From: an alpha proteobacterium AAP38
GTDB lineage: Bacteria; Pseudomonadota; Alphaproteobacteria; Azospirillales; Azospirillaceae
Length of the DNA: 64,000 bases
NCBI GenBank assembly: GCA_001296005.1
Contig: LJHR01000027.1
Location: 1-64,000 of the forward strand
Direction of reading: 5' to 3'
Shown: one piece after another, positions 16,853 through 25,881 of the stretch
How positions within the stretch are numbered: position 1 is the first letter of the stretch
How the letters are laid out: the number at the start of each line of letters is the position of its first letter
Notes under the pieces: model-generated
What the model saw: only the letters and a program-made list of their open reading frames with translations
The model's database searches: none
Told to the model about the DNA's origin: nothing
Position numbers and translations under genes: made by a program

Positions 16853-19177
16853 CTATGCTCCGAACTTCACGCGCAGCGATGCGCCGGCATAGCGGTCCGC
16901 CTCACGCGGGATGACATAACGCAGGCTGCCGCCCGGACCGCCGGGGGCGATCTGGATGGGGAAGCTCTGGTCAAACAGATTGTTCACGAACAGCGACAGA
17001 CGATAGCGATCTTCCTTGTCAGAGATGGCGAAGCCGACATTCACCAGATCATAGGAATGGATATGCAGCAGCGGGTTGTTGCCCAGATCCGATGTCTGGC
17101 CGCTGGTATAGGAGTAGGTGCCGTTCAGATGGAAATCGACGGGCAGGCTTTCCGGCGCGATGGTGTATTCAGCGCCAACCGACAGCTTCCATTTCGGGGC
17201 CAGTGGCAGCGACTCCCCCTTGCGGGCCGATGACAGAACGCCGGTGGCATCGCGGAACTTGTCGATCTGGGCATCCGTATAGGCCAGTCCACCGGTCAGG
17301 CGGAAATCTTCCGTCACGCGCACCTGGCTGTCCACCTCGATCCCCTTGGTAGAGACCTTGCCAGCATTGGTCAGGCGCGTGATCACCACGCCGTTCAGAT
17401 TGTCGAAATTATTGGCCTGGAAATTATCGTATTTCGACCAGAAGCCGGCGACATTGACCAGGGCACGGCGGCCGAACAGTTCCGACTTCACGCCCACCTC
17501 ATAGGCGTCCACCGTTTCTGCCTTGATCAGGTTGCGCTGATTGGCGGCCTGATTGAAGAACACATTGAAGGCCGGGCCCTTATAGCCACGGCTGTAGGTG
17601 GCGTAGGTGGAAACCTCGTCCGTGGCCTGATAGGACAGGCCGGCCTTGCCCGAGACATTGTCTTTGCTGGCCTTGTCCACCCAACCCGACAGGTCGCGGC
17701 GGATGCCGGGTAGGTCGATCGGGGCGGTCGACGGGATGCGGTTGTGATAGGCCTCCAGCTTGTCATGGGTCAGGCGCAGGCCGGCAATGGCCGACAACTG
17801 ATCGGTTAGGCGCAGGGTGCCCTGGGCGAAACCGGCGATACTCTCGCTTTTCGAACCGAAGGTCGCCGACGAGGTGCCGGAGACATAGGTGGACGCACCG
17901 GGCAGGCAGGGGCGCACGCCCGTTGCGTCCACGGCCAGGGTGCTAGCCGTGCAGACGGTGGTGTCGCGGGTGAAGGTGCGGTCACCCTTTGAATTGGAAT
18001 AATAGGCGCCGGCCACATATTCCAGCGCTTGGCCCGACGGCGATGCGATGCGCAGTTCCTGGCTGAAGGTCCGGTTATCCTGCGGCCCGTAATCATGCAA
18101 CTGGGCGAAGGCATTGCCGACATAGGCGGCGGTGCGGTCCAGCCAGTCGCCATCGCGCTGGCCCCAGATGTCCCATTCGCGCCAGGCGGTGATGGAGGTG
18201 ATGGTATGGTCGCCGACGGTATAGTCGGCCTGGGCGGAGAAGCCCCAGCCTTCCTCTTCCGACAGGCTGACCTGATTATGGCGAACCTGGCGGGTCTTGT
18301 CGCCGTTCAGGTCGATGCCGGACAGCAGCGACAACAGCGCCGCCTGATTGGCTCCCGCGGTCGGGCTGCTGCCGATCACTTCGGCCAAGCTGTCATCATC
18401 GGATTTGCGGTAATCGGCGATGAAGGTCCATTTCAGCGCCTCAGCGGCATCCCATTCCACGACACCGCGCACGCCCTTGCGGTCATAACCATTGACCTTG
18501 GACTTCTTCGATGCCGGGTCGGCGGTGTAGAGGTTGGTGATGTTGCCGTCATAGGTGCCGGTGAAGCCGGTCAGGCGGGCGCGGACCGTATCGGACAGGG
18601 GCAGGTCGACAGCCACCTTGCCCTTATGTTCCCGTCCCTCGGCAGCCGTCAGTTCAAGCGTGCCGCCGAACGTGTCGCCGGGACGCTTGGTCACCAGACT
18701 GACCACACCGGCGGACGCGTTCTTGCCGAACAGGGTACCCTGCGGCCCGCGCAGCACCTCAATCCGTTCCACGTCGTAAAGATCGCCGAACGCCTCACCC
18801 GCGCGGGCCAGGACGACGCCGTCCAGAACGAAGGCCACGCTGCTTTCCGCCGCGATGGCGAAATTGATGGTGCCGACGCCGCGCAGAAACAGGGAACTGT
18901 CCAGCGACGTGCCGCCCTTGCGGAAGTTCAGGGAGGGGATAAGGGTTTGCAGCCCCTCGATATTGGTGCCGGGCCGGTTTTCCAGCACTGAGGCCGGCAC
19001 GACGGCGATTGAGGCGGGCACCTCTTGCAGGTTCTGTGACCGCTTCTGCGCGGTGACGATGATTTCTTCCAGCACGACAGGGCCGTCACCCGCCACCTGA
19101 GCGATGGCGGGAAGGGCGGTGACGGTTACGGCGCCCAAAAGCAGGCTGCCAGCCAGGATACGAGCAGTTTGTGTCAT
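16853..19177 (-). CDS. TonB-dependent outer-membrane receptor, first gene of the ssu-like operon
   Basis: A 774-residue outer-membrane receptor with a cleavable signal peptide ending near ALPAIAQ, a TonB box (EEIIVTAQKRSQNLQEVP), a plug domain (RIEVLRGPQGTLFGKNASAG) and a C-terminal beta-barrel ending in RVKFGA. It would bring a substrate over the outer membrane by TonB energy. The start at 19177 has GGAAAG upstream; the longer frame from 19195 has none. It is co-transcribed with the binding protein, permease and ATPase that follow, which points to an organosulfur ligand rather than iron. The divergent LysR gene is its likely regulator. Confidence 0.9.
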   Translation of the reverse strand: MTQTARILAGSLLLGAVTVTALPAIAQVAGDGPVVLEEIIVTAQKRSQNLQEVPASIAVVPASVLENRPGTNIEGLQTLIPSLNFRKGGTSLDSSLFLRGVGTINFAIAAESSVAFVLDGVVLARAGEAFGDLYDVERIEVLRGPQGTLFGKNASAGVVSLVTKRPGDTFGGTLELTAAEGREHKGKVAVDLPLSDTVRARLTGFTGTYDGNITNLYTADPASKKSKVNGYDRKGVRGVVEWDAAEALKWTFIADYRKSDDDSLAEVIGSSPTAGANQAALLSLLSGIDLNGDKTRQVRHNQVSLSEEEGWGFSAQADYTVGDHTITSITAWREWDIWGQRDGDWLDRTAAYVGNAFAQLHDYGPQDNRTFSQELRIASPSGQALEYVAGAYYSNSKGDRTFTRDTTVCTASTLAVDATGVRPCLPGASTYVSGTSSATFGSKSESIAGFAQGTLRLTDQLSAIAGLRLTHDKLEAYHNRIPSTAPIDLPGIRRDLSGWVDKASKDNVSGKAGLSYQATDEVSTYATYSRGYKGPAFNVFFNQAANQRNLIKAETVDAYEVGVKSELFGRRALVNVAGFWSKYDNFQANNFDNLNGVVITRLTNAGKVSTKGIEVDSQVRVTEDFRLTGGLAYTDAQIDKFRDATGVLSSARKGESLPLAPKWKLSVGAEYTIAPESLPVDFHLNGTYSYTSGQTSDLGNNPLLHIHSYDLVNVGFAISDKEDRYRLSLFVNNLFDQSFPIQIAPGGPGGSLRYVIPREADRYAGASLRVKFGA

Positions 19178-19243
19178 TTCTTTCCAGGCTCCCATTAATT
19201 CAACAATCCGCTTGTGCGGTATAGGGGGATCGTGCCGATTTAA

Positions 19244-19262
19244 TCCTATTCAGTCAATAGGA
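19244..19262. promoter_or_regulatory. Candidate LysR-type operator
   Basis: An inverted repeat, TCCTATT-N5-AATAGGA, lies 67 bases upstream of the TonB receptor start, in the gap between that operon and the divergent LysR gene. It fits the loose T-N11-A pattern of LysR-type sites and is a reasonable binding place for the product of the gene at 19626. No sigma-54 pattern was found upstream of this operon. Confidence 0.4.
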
Positions 19263-19332
19263 ATTGAGGGAAAATTATGTAGATATAGAATATTTACAGA
19301 TAAATATAGGGTTAAGAGTGAAAACAATAAGA

Positions 19333-19357
19333 GCCCGGCATTATCCCTATGCCGGGC
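19333..19357. terminator. Strong hairpin with T-run in the divergent intergenic region
   Basis: A 9-bp stem GCCCGGCAT/ATGCCGGGC with a 7-base loop, followed on the plus strand by GTTCGTTTTT. It looks like an intrinsic terminator, yet no plus-strand gene precedes it. The rest of the 450-base gap (19178-19625) is AT-rich and holds only the candidate operator and the two promoters. The hairpin could end a short RNA or act in the leader of the receptor operon. Confidence 0.5.
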
Positions 19358-19625
19358 GTTCGTTTTTAATGATTTGACTTCTGATCTTATGATTTAAATT
19401 TATTCGGATATTGGCTTCTATATCTGTGTTTTCGATCCGACGAATGTCACCTGTTGTTCTGAGCGCAGGGCCAGGATGGCATCGCGCCGGAACTGCTCCT
19501 GCTGTGCTTCTTAGATCATATTCCACGTCGAAAACGGTGTTTATCCGGGAAATATCCTCTTACAAAGTGGGGTATTCTCTCCAATCGAATTGCTTTCGTC
19601 TCCCATACGTGAATACTATGAGCTT

Positions 19626-20525
19626 ATGCGTATGCGGCAGATTGAGGCATTCCGGGCGGTGATGATGAGCGGTGGGGTCACCGCCGCCGCCGGCATGCTG
19701 TCCATCTCCCAACCGTCCGTCAGCCGGTTGATCGTTGACCTGGAACATTCGGTCGGTTTTCAGCTGTTCGAACGGCGGGGCAGCCGTATGCACCCGACCA
19801 AGCAGGCGGAAACCCTGTTCGAGGCGGTGCAGCGGTCCTTCACCGGATTGGACCTGCTGGCCCAGGCCGCGCGGCGTATCCGGGCCCATCCCGTGGGCAC
19901 GGTACGGCTGGCCATCCTACCCAACTTCGCCATTAATGTGCTGCCGTGTGTTCTTGGCGCGTTTCATGCGCTTTATCCAGAAATCAAGGTGACGGTAGAG
20001 GCGCTGGGCCACCGCGCGGTGGAGGACCGGCTGTTTCTGGGACAGGCCGATCTGGGCATCGGCGTCACGGCCCCGCACCGGGATGGTATCCGAACCGAAC
20101 TTCTGGCCCGTGCCCGTTACCTTTGCGCCTTGCCGCCCGGACATCGGCTTGCCGCCAAGGATTGTGTGACAGTGCCGGACATTGCCGGCGAACGGTTCAT
20201 CGGTCCGATGCATGACGCGGACGCCCTGTGGAATGGCATCGACGCGGCCCTGGTTTCCGCAGGCGTTGAACCGCTGCGGATGCTGGAATGTCAGCAATCC
20301 ATGCCGATGTACGCCTATGTGGCCGCGGGGTTGGGCGTGTCGATTGTCGAACCCTTTTCCGCACGGCTGTTCCGTCAGGTGGGTGTTGTGACACGCCCCC
20401 TGCTGCCGTTGGTCAGCCTGGATTTCACCTTTATCGAGCCGGATATAGGCCCTACCCCCACGCCGGTGCAATGGCTGAAGGACGCCATCCGCACCGAGGC
20501 CATGGCCATCATGGAAGAGGGCTGA
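19626..20525 (+). CDS. LysR-family transcriptional regulator
   Basis: A 299-residue regulator with a winged helix-turn-helix at residues 1-60 (RQIEAFRAVMMSGGVTAAAG, then ISQPSVSRLI) and a LysR effector domain after it (VRLAILPNFAINVLPCVL and ALGHRAVEDRLFLGQADLGI). The ATG at 19626 is chosen; an in-frame TTG at 19590 would add 12 residues without family support. It is divergent from the TonB receptor and ssu-like importer operon, the classical layout for a LysR protein and its target. The ligand is unknown; a sulfur-status signal, as for CysB/Cbl, is a guess. Confidence 0.88.
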   Translation: MRMRQIEAFRAVMMSGGVTAAAGMLSISQPSVSRLIVDLEHSVGFQLFERRGSRMHPTKQAETLFEAVQRSFTGLDLLAQAARRIRAHPVGTVRLAILPNFAINVLPCVLGAFHALYPEIKVTVEALGHRAVEDRLFLGQADLGIGVTAPHRDGIRTELLARARYLCALPPGHRLAAKDCVTVPDIAGERFIGPMHDADALWNGIDAALVSAGVEPLRMLECQQSMPMYAYVAAGLGVSIVEPFSARLFRQVGVVTRPLLPLVSLDFTFIEPDIGPTPTPVQWLKDAIRTEAMAIMEEG

Positions 20526-20551
20526 AGCGCGCTGTACCAAACGGCGCAAAC

Positions 20552-20567
20552 TGGTGAAATTTCACCA
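20552..20567. promoter_or_regulatory. Perfect palindrome upstream of a sigma-54 promoter
   Basis: TGGTGAAATTTCACCA is a perfect 16-bp palindrome, 27 bases after the LysR stop and about 75 bases upstream of the -24 element at 20634. This is a normal distance for an enhancer-type site bound by a sigma-54 activator or for another regulator of the operon starting at 20680. Confidence 0.5.
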
Positions 20568-20633
20568 ATTTGCTGCTTAAAAATCATCAACAGATCGGGG
20601 TGCATGACCCCGTATGTATTGCACACCTTGATC

Positions 20634-20649
20634 TGGCACGCTTGTTGCG
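20634..20649 (+). promoter_or_regulatory. Sigma-54 (-24/-12) promoter P1
   Basis: TGGCACGCTTGTTGCG matches the sigma-54 consensus TGGCACG-N4-TTGC, with GG (20635-20636) and GC (20647-20648) at the required 12-base step. The predicted transcript start is near 20660 and the ribosome site GGGGA comes just before the ATG at 20680. It would drive the LLM, DszC/SfnB-like, TonB receptor, LLM and binding-protein genes to 28646. Confidence 0.85.
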
Positions 20650-20679
20650 TAATTCCCATTGAAAATATGGGGATTTATC

Positions 20680-21894
20680 ATGTCGATAGAATTCTTTTCC
20701 CGTCTGCCCCTGCATGGGGAGACCCAGTTCATCCCAGGTGACAACCGGAACCGGGGTGATTGGAACCGGTCGCCTGCCGACAGTACGGGGGCGGTGTCGC
20801 ATTTCCGGGTCGGGGATGATTTCACCTATATCGATTACCTGTCGCAGGTGGCGCGTGCCGCCGAACTGAACGGGTTCAGCGGGGCACTGCTGGTCAATGC
20901 ACCGTTCGGCGATGAACCCTGGATCACCTCTGCTATCCTGGCGCGGGAGACGAAACGGCTGCGTTTCGTCGATGCTTTCCACCCGTTCCATTTCAGTCCC
21001 TGGCAGGCCACCCAGATGGCGGCCAGTTTCCAGCGCGCCAGCGGTGGACGGCTGGTCTGGAACATCATCCAGGGCGGGTCGGACAGTGTACAGCGGGCGC
21101 TGGGCGATCCGCTGGCCCATGATGACCGCTATGAACGGGCCATTGAGTTCCTGGATGTCGTCAAAGGCTTCTGGTCGCAGGAGAGTTTTCACTACCAGGG
21201 CACCTATTATCAGGCCAATGGCTTGGGTCTGCGCGGCCCGCTGAAGCGCGCGCCGATCCCGATCATCTGCTCCGCCGGGACCTCACTCGCCGCCAAGCGC
21301 TTGGCGGCCCGGCATTCTGATTATTACCTGCTGCTGGCCGAAGACCCCGCCATCGTCGCCGGTCACATTGCCGATGTGAAGGCCCTGGCCCGTGAATATG
21401 GCCGTGCGGATCAAATCCGTTTCGGCCTCTCTGTCGATGTGATCGTGCGGGAGACGGATGAGGAGGCCTTCCGCGAAGCAAAGCGCTTCTTCGATGAAGG
21501 GGTGAAGGCCGGAACGGTGCAGGCCACGGCACAGCGGTCCGAGCAATTGTCGGACACGAACAAGGCCCGTTACAAGCGCTACAACAATGAGGAGGTGAAC
21601 GGGTTCGAGGATCTGTTCATCGAGCCGAACCTCTGGGGCGGCTTCGGATATGTCGGTATCCCGCCCGGCTTTGCCTTTGTCGGGTCCTATGATGCCGTTG
21701 AGGCCAAGATCCGGCAGTTTGCGGCCTTGGGCCTCTCCTGGTTCTTCATCAACGGTTATCCGCATCTGGAGGAGATATACCGGCTGGGCGAGCATGTGCT
21801 GCCCCGGTTCCGCCAGCGTGCGGAGGCCAAAGGGGCCAATGATCAGCAGCCTTTGCCGCTGGTCGTCGGTCTGGAAGCCTGTGGCAATCAGTGA
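20680..21894 (+). CDS. LLM-class FMNH2-dependent monooxygenase (SsuD/SfnG-related)
   Basis: A 404-residue luciferase-like monooxygenase that would split a C-S bond with FMNH2 and O2. Family landmarks: SIEFFSRLPLHGETQ at strand 1, RLVWNIIQGGSDSVQ, DDRYERAIEFLDVVKGFW, PIPIICSAGTSLAAKRLAAR and the C-terminal FFINGYPHLEEIYRLGEHV. At the place of the SsuD catalytic His it has Asp (LSVDVIVRET), so the chemistry or substrate may differ. The ATG at 20680 has GGGGA 6 bases upstream; the longer frame from 20659 is not supported. It is the first gene after sigma-54 promoter P1 and is followed 11 bases later by the DszC/SfnB-like gene. Its closest relative in the window is the LLM at 57105. Confidence 0.87.
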   Translation: MSIEFFSRLPLHGETQFIPGDNRNRGDWNRSPADSTGAVSHFRVGDDFTYIDYLSQVARAAELNGFSGALLVNAPFGDEPWITSAILARETKRLRFVDAFHPFHFSPWQATQMAASFQRASGGRLVWNIIQGGSDSVQRALGDPLAHDDRYERAIEFLDVVKGFWSQESFHYQGTYYQANGLGLRGPLKRAPIPIICSAGTSLAAKRLAARHSDYYLLLAEDPAIVAGHIADVKALAREYGRADQIRFGLSVDVIVRETDEEAFREAKRFFDEGVKAGTVQATAQRSEQLSDTNKARYKRYNNEEVNGFEDLFIEPNLWGGFGYVGIPPGFAFVGSYDAVEAKIRQFAALGLSWFFINGYPHLEEIYRLGEHVLPRFRQRAEAKGANDQQPLPLVVGLEACGNQ

Positions 21895-21905
21895 AAGCCC
21901 CCGTC

Positions 21906-23132
21906 ATGACCGAACGAAAGCCCGCCATCCGTCTGGCAGATGAGGCCGCCGCCATCGCCGCCGCGCGGGAGGTTGCCGACCTTATCCGCCCCATCGCACA
22001 GCACAAGGCCCGCGAAGGCGACCTGCCCCGCGAACAACTGGATATCCTGTTCGCCAGCGGGGTGCCGGCCATTGCGGTACCGCGCGACCTGGGCGGCATC
22101 GGCGCCTCCATCCGCACCATCGCGGAAACGGTCCGCATCATCAGCCATGCCGATGGCAGCATCGGTCAGGTGCTGCAACTGCATAATGTGATGATCGCCG
22201 GTCTGGTGAATTCCCCCCTGGCCGAGACGCGTGACTATTTCGCGCCGCGTATTCTGGACGGGCAGCGTTTCGCCAATGCCCTGGCCGAGGTGGGGGGCAA
22301 GAACAAGCTGGCCCTGCGCACCACCCTGTCCCCGAAGCCGGGCGGCGGTTTTGTGCTGAATGGGCGGAAATTCTATTCCACCGGGTCCTATCTGGCGGAT
22401 TGGCTGTCGGTCGGCTGTGTGTCGCCGGACGGTGTGCCGGCCTTTGCCGTTGTGGAACGGGATGCGCCAGGGGTGACGGTGCTGGATGATTGGCGGGCCT
22501 TTGGTCAGCGCACCACGATGAGCGGGACTGTCATCTTCGAGAATGTCTATGTCCCGCCCCATCATGCGCCGCAGCGCAACCGGGGCACGAGCCGGGCCGT
22601 CCTGACCCGGCCGCAGATTCTGCATGCCGCCATTGACACCGGCATAGCCCGTGGTGCCCTGGACGCCGCCATCGACTATCTGCGCCACTATTCGCGCGCC
22701 TGGATCGAAAGCGGTGTGGACCATATCACCCAGGAAGCCCATGTCATCAAGCAGATCGGGGAATTCACTTCCGCCGTCTATGCCGCCGAAATCCTGTTGC
22801 GCAACGCGGCCGATCTCTATGACCGAGCCCTGGCAGACCCGGCGGATGAGGCGCTGACGACCGAGGCCATCCTGTCGGTGGCCCATGCCCGTGTCGCGTC
22901 GGATCAGGCGTCGCTGAAGGTCGGCAACGGCCTGTTCGATCTGCTTGGCGCCAGTGCGGTGCAGGAGAAATTCAACCTGGACCGGTTCTGGCGCAATGCG
23001 CGCACCCACACCACACATGATCCCATCCGCTGGCGCCTGCACGCCATCGGTGACCATGCGCTGAACGATGTGGCGCCCATCGATTTCCCGGTGGCACCGG
23101 AGGGGCGCGCCCGCTTCCTGCAACCGGCCTGA
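21906..23132 (+). CDS. Acyl-CoA dehydrogenase-fold flavin monooxygenase (SfnB/DszC-like)
   Basis: A 408-residue protein of the acyl-CoA dehydrogenase fold, in the branch (SfnB, DszC) that hydroxylates sulfur compounds with reduced flavin and O2 instead of oxidising CoA esters. Visible landmarks: PRDLGGIGASIRTIAE, ISHADGSIGQVLQLHNVM, FYSTGSYLADWLSVGC and the C-terminal RNARTHTTHDPIRW with the His-rich ending typical of DszC-like enzymes; the acyl-CoA dehydrogenase catalytic Glu is not evident. The ATG at 21906 is taken; a GTG at 21891 overlaps the previous stop. Tight spacing with the LLM gene before it makes a two-component desulfurisation unit likely. The substrate may be a sulfide, sulfoxide or sulfone. 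Confidence 0.87.
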   Translation: MTERKPAIRLADEAAAIAAAREVADLIRPIAQHKAREGDLPREQLDILFASGVPAIAVPRDLGGIGASIRTIAETVRIISHADGSIGQVLQLHNVMIAGLVNSPLAETRDYFAPRILDGQRFANALAEVGGKNKLALRTTLSPKPGGGFVLNGRKFYSTGSYLADWLSVGCVSPDGVPAFAVVERDAPGVTVLDDWRAFGQRTTMSGTVIFENVYVPPHHAPQRNRGTSRAVLTRPQILHAAIDTGIARGALDAAIDYLRHYSRAWIESGVDHITQEAHVIKQIGEFTSAVYAAEILLRNAADLYDRALADPADEALTTEAILSVAHARVASDQASLKVGNGLFDLLGASAVQEKFNLDRFWRNARTHTTHDPIRWRLHAIGDHALNDVAPIDFPVAPEGRARFLQPA

Positions 23133-23140
23133 TCATTGCT

Positions 23141-23165
23141 GACCCGGCATCGGGGATGCCGGGTC
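23141..23165 (+). terminator. Intra-operon hairpin after the DszC/SfnB-like gene
   Basis: An 11-bp perfect stem GACCCGGCATC/GATGCCGGGTC with a GGG loop, starting 8 bases after the stop at 23132. There is no T-run behind it, so it is more likely an RNA-stabilising or partial termination element in the 130-base gap before the TonB receptor gene than a full terminator. Confidence 0.5.
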
Positions 23166-23262
23166 TTCACCATCCAATCCAATCACGCTCCGGGACCAAC
23201 CCGGCGGCGAACGCAGCGCCTTGCCACCATGCGGGGCTGCGGCATGAAGGGGCTTTGTCATC

Positions 23263-25863
23263 ATGAACCTGTATCTGAAATCCTTCCGCCATGCCCTGCT
23301 GGGCGGCAGCCTGCTGACCGGCCTGACGCCGGCCCTGGCCCAGGAAACGCCTACCCAGACCGCCAGCCTGATCGCCGAGAATGAGGTGGTCGTGACGGGG
23401 GAGCGCATCAAGTCATCGGTGCTGCCCGAACGCCCGCCGCGGTCGATCTATGGGATTGAGGCTTCTGTCCTGGATACACCGCGCGCCGTATCGGAGGTGT
23501 CTGCCGAACAATTGCTGCGCGACCCCATCCGCAGTACCGATGATTATGTGAAATACGCGCCCGGCATCACCCGTGGCGGCGGGCAGGGCAACAGTGCCGC
23601 CCCCACCCTGCGCGGGCTGGCGTCCGAAGTGTTCCAGAACGGCCAGCGCATCTATAAGGAAGGCAATGACCACCCGCTGAACCTGAACGCGTTTGAGGGG
23701 GCGGATATCGTGGCCGGCCCGTCATCGGTGGTGTTCGGGCCATCGAATGCCACGGGCGGCTATGTCAATTACGAGACCAAGAAGCCCTATTTTGATCGTC
23801 AGCGCAGCTTTATCACCGGTGAGTTGGGCACTTGGGTTCCGGGTACCAATGAGAGCTTTTCCGACTTCAGCCTGACCGCAGATACGGGCGGCCCGATTTC
23901 AGAGGAACTGGCATACCGTTTCAGCCTGAAGGGCAAGCGCGGCGGCACCTATTACGACAATGTCGAGAATAATTATGACAGCGCCTATGGCGCGCTGTCC
24001 TGGCGCCCGACCGACCGGGTAACGGTCGATTTCAATGCGTCCTATGACGATTATTATGATTTCAACGTCACCCGTGGCTGGAACCGGCCCACGCAGGAAC
24101 TAGTCGATAATTTCGGCAGCTACTATGGCGGTCGCGCCACGCCCCTGATCCGGCTGACCGACGGGCGCATTATTTCGCCGGTTTTCACCTCTTCGAACCC
24201 GACATCCGCCCCCGTCGGCTATCAGGTGCGTACCCGCAATCCGCAAGCGCAGTATATTGCCGGCCCGACGATCCTGGGGGCGCTGCCCAATGCCACGGCG
24301 GGTGCGGCGGGAACCATCGTCGGCTGGGTCTATGATCCGACCATCCCCGGCAACGGCCTGACCCAGATCGATGGGTCCACCGGGTCCGGACGGGCGGAGG
24401 ACAAGAACACCGCCAAGCGGGAGATCGCGCAGCTTCAGGTCGGGTTCGACGCGTCTGAAAACTGGAACTTCCTGTCTTCCACCTACTTCCAGCATTCGGT
24501 GAATACCAATGACAGCGTCGGTTCCTTCCTCTACCGCAATCGCAGCAGCCTGATCGACCAGCGGCTGGAGGCGCGCGGCAAGTTTGATTTCAGCCTGTTC
24601 GGCGTTGCGGTGGAATTGCAGAACAACAGCGGGGCCGCCTTCCGCAACCTGAATTACAAGGCTTTGTCGGCTAACAATAATTTCAACTACAACCCCTATG
24701 ACCTGACCCTGGACCCGTCCAACATTACCCCGGCGGCGTTGTATGGTCTTCTTCAGGCTGGGGCGGCGTCGGGGTCCTGGATCGGCACGCCGGGCGCGCC
24801 GCAACTGTCGGCCTATTTCGGTTATCTGAACCTGCCTGTTATGGTGCCGGTGGAAGGCGGCTTGTATGCCGAGCCAGGCGGGTTTCCGCCGGCGGGTGCC
24901 GTCTACACCTCCAGCGGTTACATTCGGCAATATAGCGCCTTCACCCAGCAGAATTTCCGCTTCGCCGATGTGGTCGGCCTGAACCTGGGCCTGAACGTCA
25001 CCCGCATCGATGCCTTCATCGAGAACCCGGTCTATCGCACAGCAGCCGCCCAATATAGCGACAAGGACAGCTATACCCTGCCCAGCTATCAGGCCAGCCT
25101 GTTCATTAAGCCGGTGCCGGAGACAACGATTTACGCCACCTATGACCGGTCCAAGGCGGTCAATACCGGGGTGTTCGGCAGCTTCCTGACCTGGGGGCCT
25201 GGCAACAAGCTGAACCCGCTGGCCTTCAAAAGCCTGTCGGAACTGTATGAGGGCGGGGTGAAGTGGGACGCGATCCCCGGTAAGCTGGCGACGTCCGCCA
25301 CCGGCTTTGTCCAGTATCGTGACCTGTCACCCGACACCAACGGCAACATGGCGCGGGTGCGGATCAAGGGTATTGAGGCATCCCTGCGGTATCAGCATTC
25401 GTCCAACCTGTCGGGCGGGCTGAATTTCACCAAGCTGGACGCGGTCAACACCTTCATCATCCCCGGCGGCTTTTCCCCGTTCGGGTTCGTGGCCGACAAT
25501 GCCACCGTATTCGGCGACAGCAACCGTCTGATCGGTCGCACGGGCGGGCGTTACGGGTTGCCGGGTGTGCCCGATTATTCGCTGAACGGCTTTGTCGATT
25601 ACCGGCTGGAAAGCGGCCTGGGTGCCGAACTGGCGCTTTGGTACACGGGCAAGTTCTACACGAACCTGAGCGAGAGCGTGGAGGTGCCGGACGGGTATCA
25701 GGCGAACCTGACGCTTTCCTACCGCCAGCCTGACTACGATTTCGCGGTCCGGGTCATCAACCTGACCAACCAGCACAATTTCCTGAATGCGCTGACCGGC
25801 GGTGAATTCCTGCAGCCGCTGCAGCCCCGATCGTTCCAAGCCACATTCACCGTGCGCTTCTGA
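23263..25863 (+). CDS. TonB-dependent outer-membrane receptor in the monooxygenase operon
   Basis: An 866-residue receptor with a signal peptide (cleavage near TPALAQ), a TonB box region (NEVVVTGERIKSS), a plug with ADIVAGPSSVVFGPSNATGG and a large beta-barrel ending in FQATFTVRF. The plug lacks the common RGPQGTLFG wording of the other receptors here and is closer to the OMF/FecA-like branch, so its ligand probably differs. It lies between the DszC/SfnB-like gene and an LLM monooxygenase (17-base gap), and so probably imports the substrate of these enzymes. AAGGGG upstream supports the ATG at 23263. Confidence 0.9.
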   Translation: MNLYLKSFRHALLGGSLLTGLTPALAQETPTQTASLIAENEVVVTGERIKSSVLPERPPRSIYGIEASVLDTPRAVSEVSAEQLLRDPIRSTDDYVKYAPGITRGGGQGNSAAPTLRGLASEVFQNGQRIYKEGNDHPLNLNAFEGADIVAGPSSVVFGPSNATGGYVNYETKKPYFDRQRSFITGELGTWVPGTNESFSDFSLTADTGGPISEELAYRFSLKGKRGGTYYDNVENNYDSAYGALSWRPTDRVTVDFNASYDDYYDFNVTRGWNRPTQELVDNFGSYYGGRATPLIRLTDGRIISPVFTSSNPTSAPVGYQVRTRNPQAQYIAGPTILGALPNATAGAAGTIVGWVYDPTIPGNGLTQIDGSTGSGRAEDKNTAKREIAQLQVGFDASENWNFLSSTYFQHSVNTNDSVGSFLYRNRSSLIDQRLEARGKFDFSLFGVAVELQNNSGAAFRNLNYKALSANNNFNYNPYDLTLDPSNITPAALYGLLQAGAASGSWIGTPGAPQLSAYFGYLNLPVMVPVEGGLYAEPGGFPPAGAVYTSSGYIRQYSAFTQQNFRFADVVGLNLGLNVTRIDAFIENPVYRTAAAQYSDKDSYTLPSYQASLFIKPVPETTIYATYDRSKAVNTGVFGSFLTWGPGNKLNPLAFKSLSELYEGGVKWDAIPGKLATSATGFVQYRDLSPDTNGNMARVRIKGIEASLRYQHSSNLSGGLNFTKLDAVNTFIIPGGFSPFGFVADNATVFGDSNRLIGRTGGRYGLPGVPDYSLNGFVDYRLESGLGAELALWYTGKFYTNLSESVEVPDGYQANLTLSYRQPDYDFAVRVINLTNQHNFLNALTGGEFLQPLQPRSFQATFTVRF

Positions 25864-25881
25864 TCTGGAGGATAGGCAATC

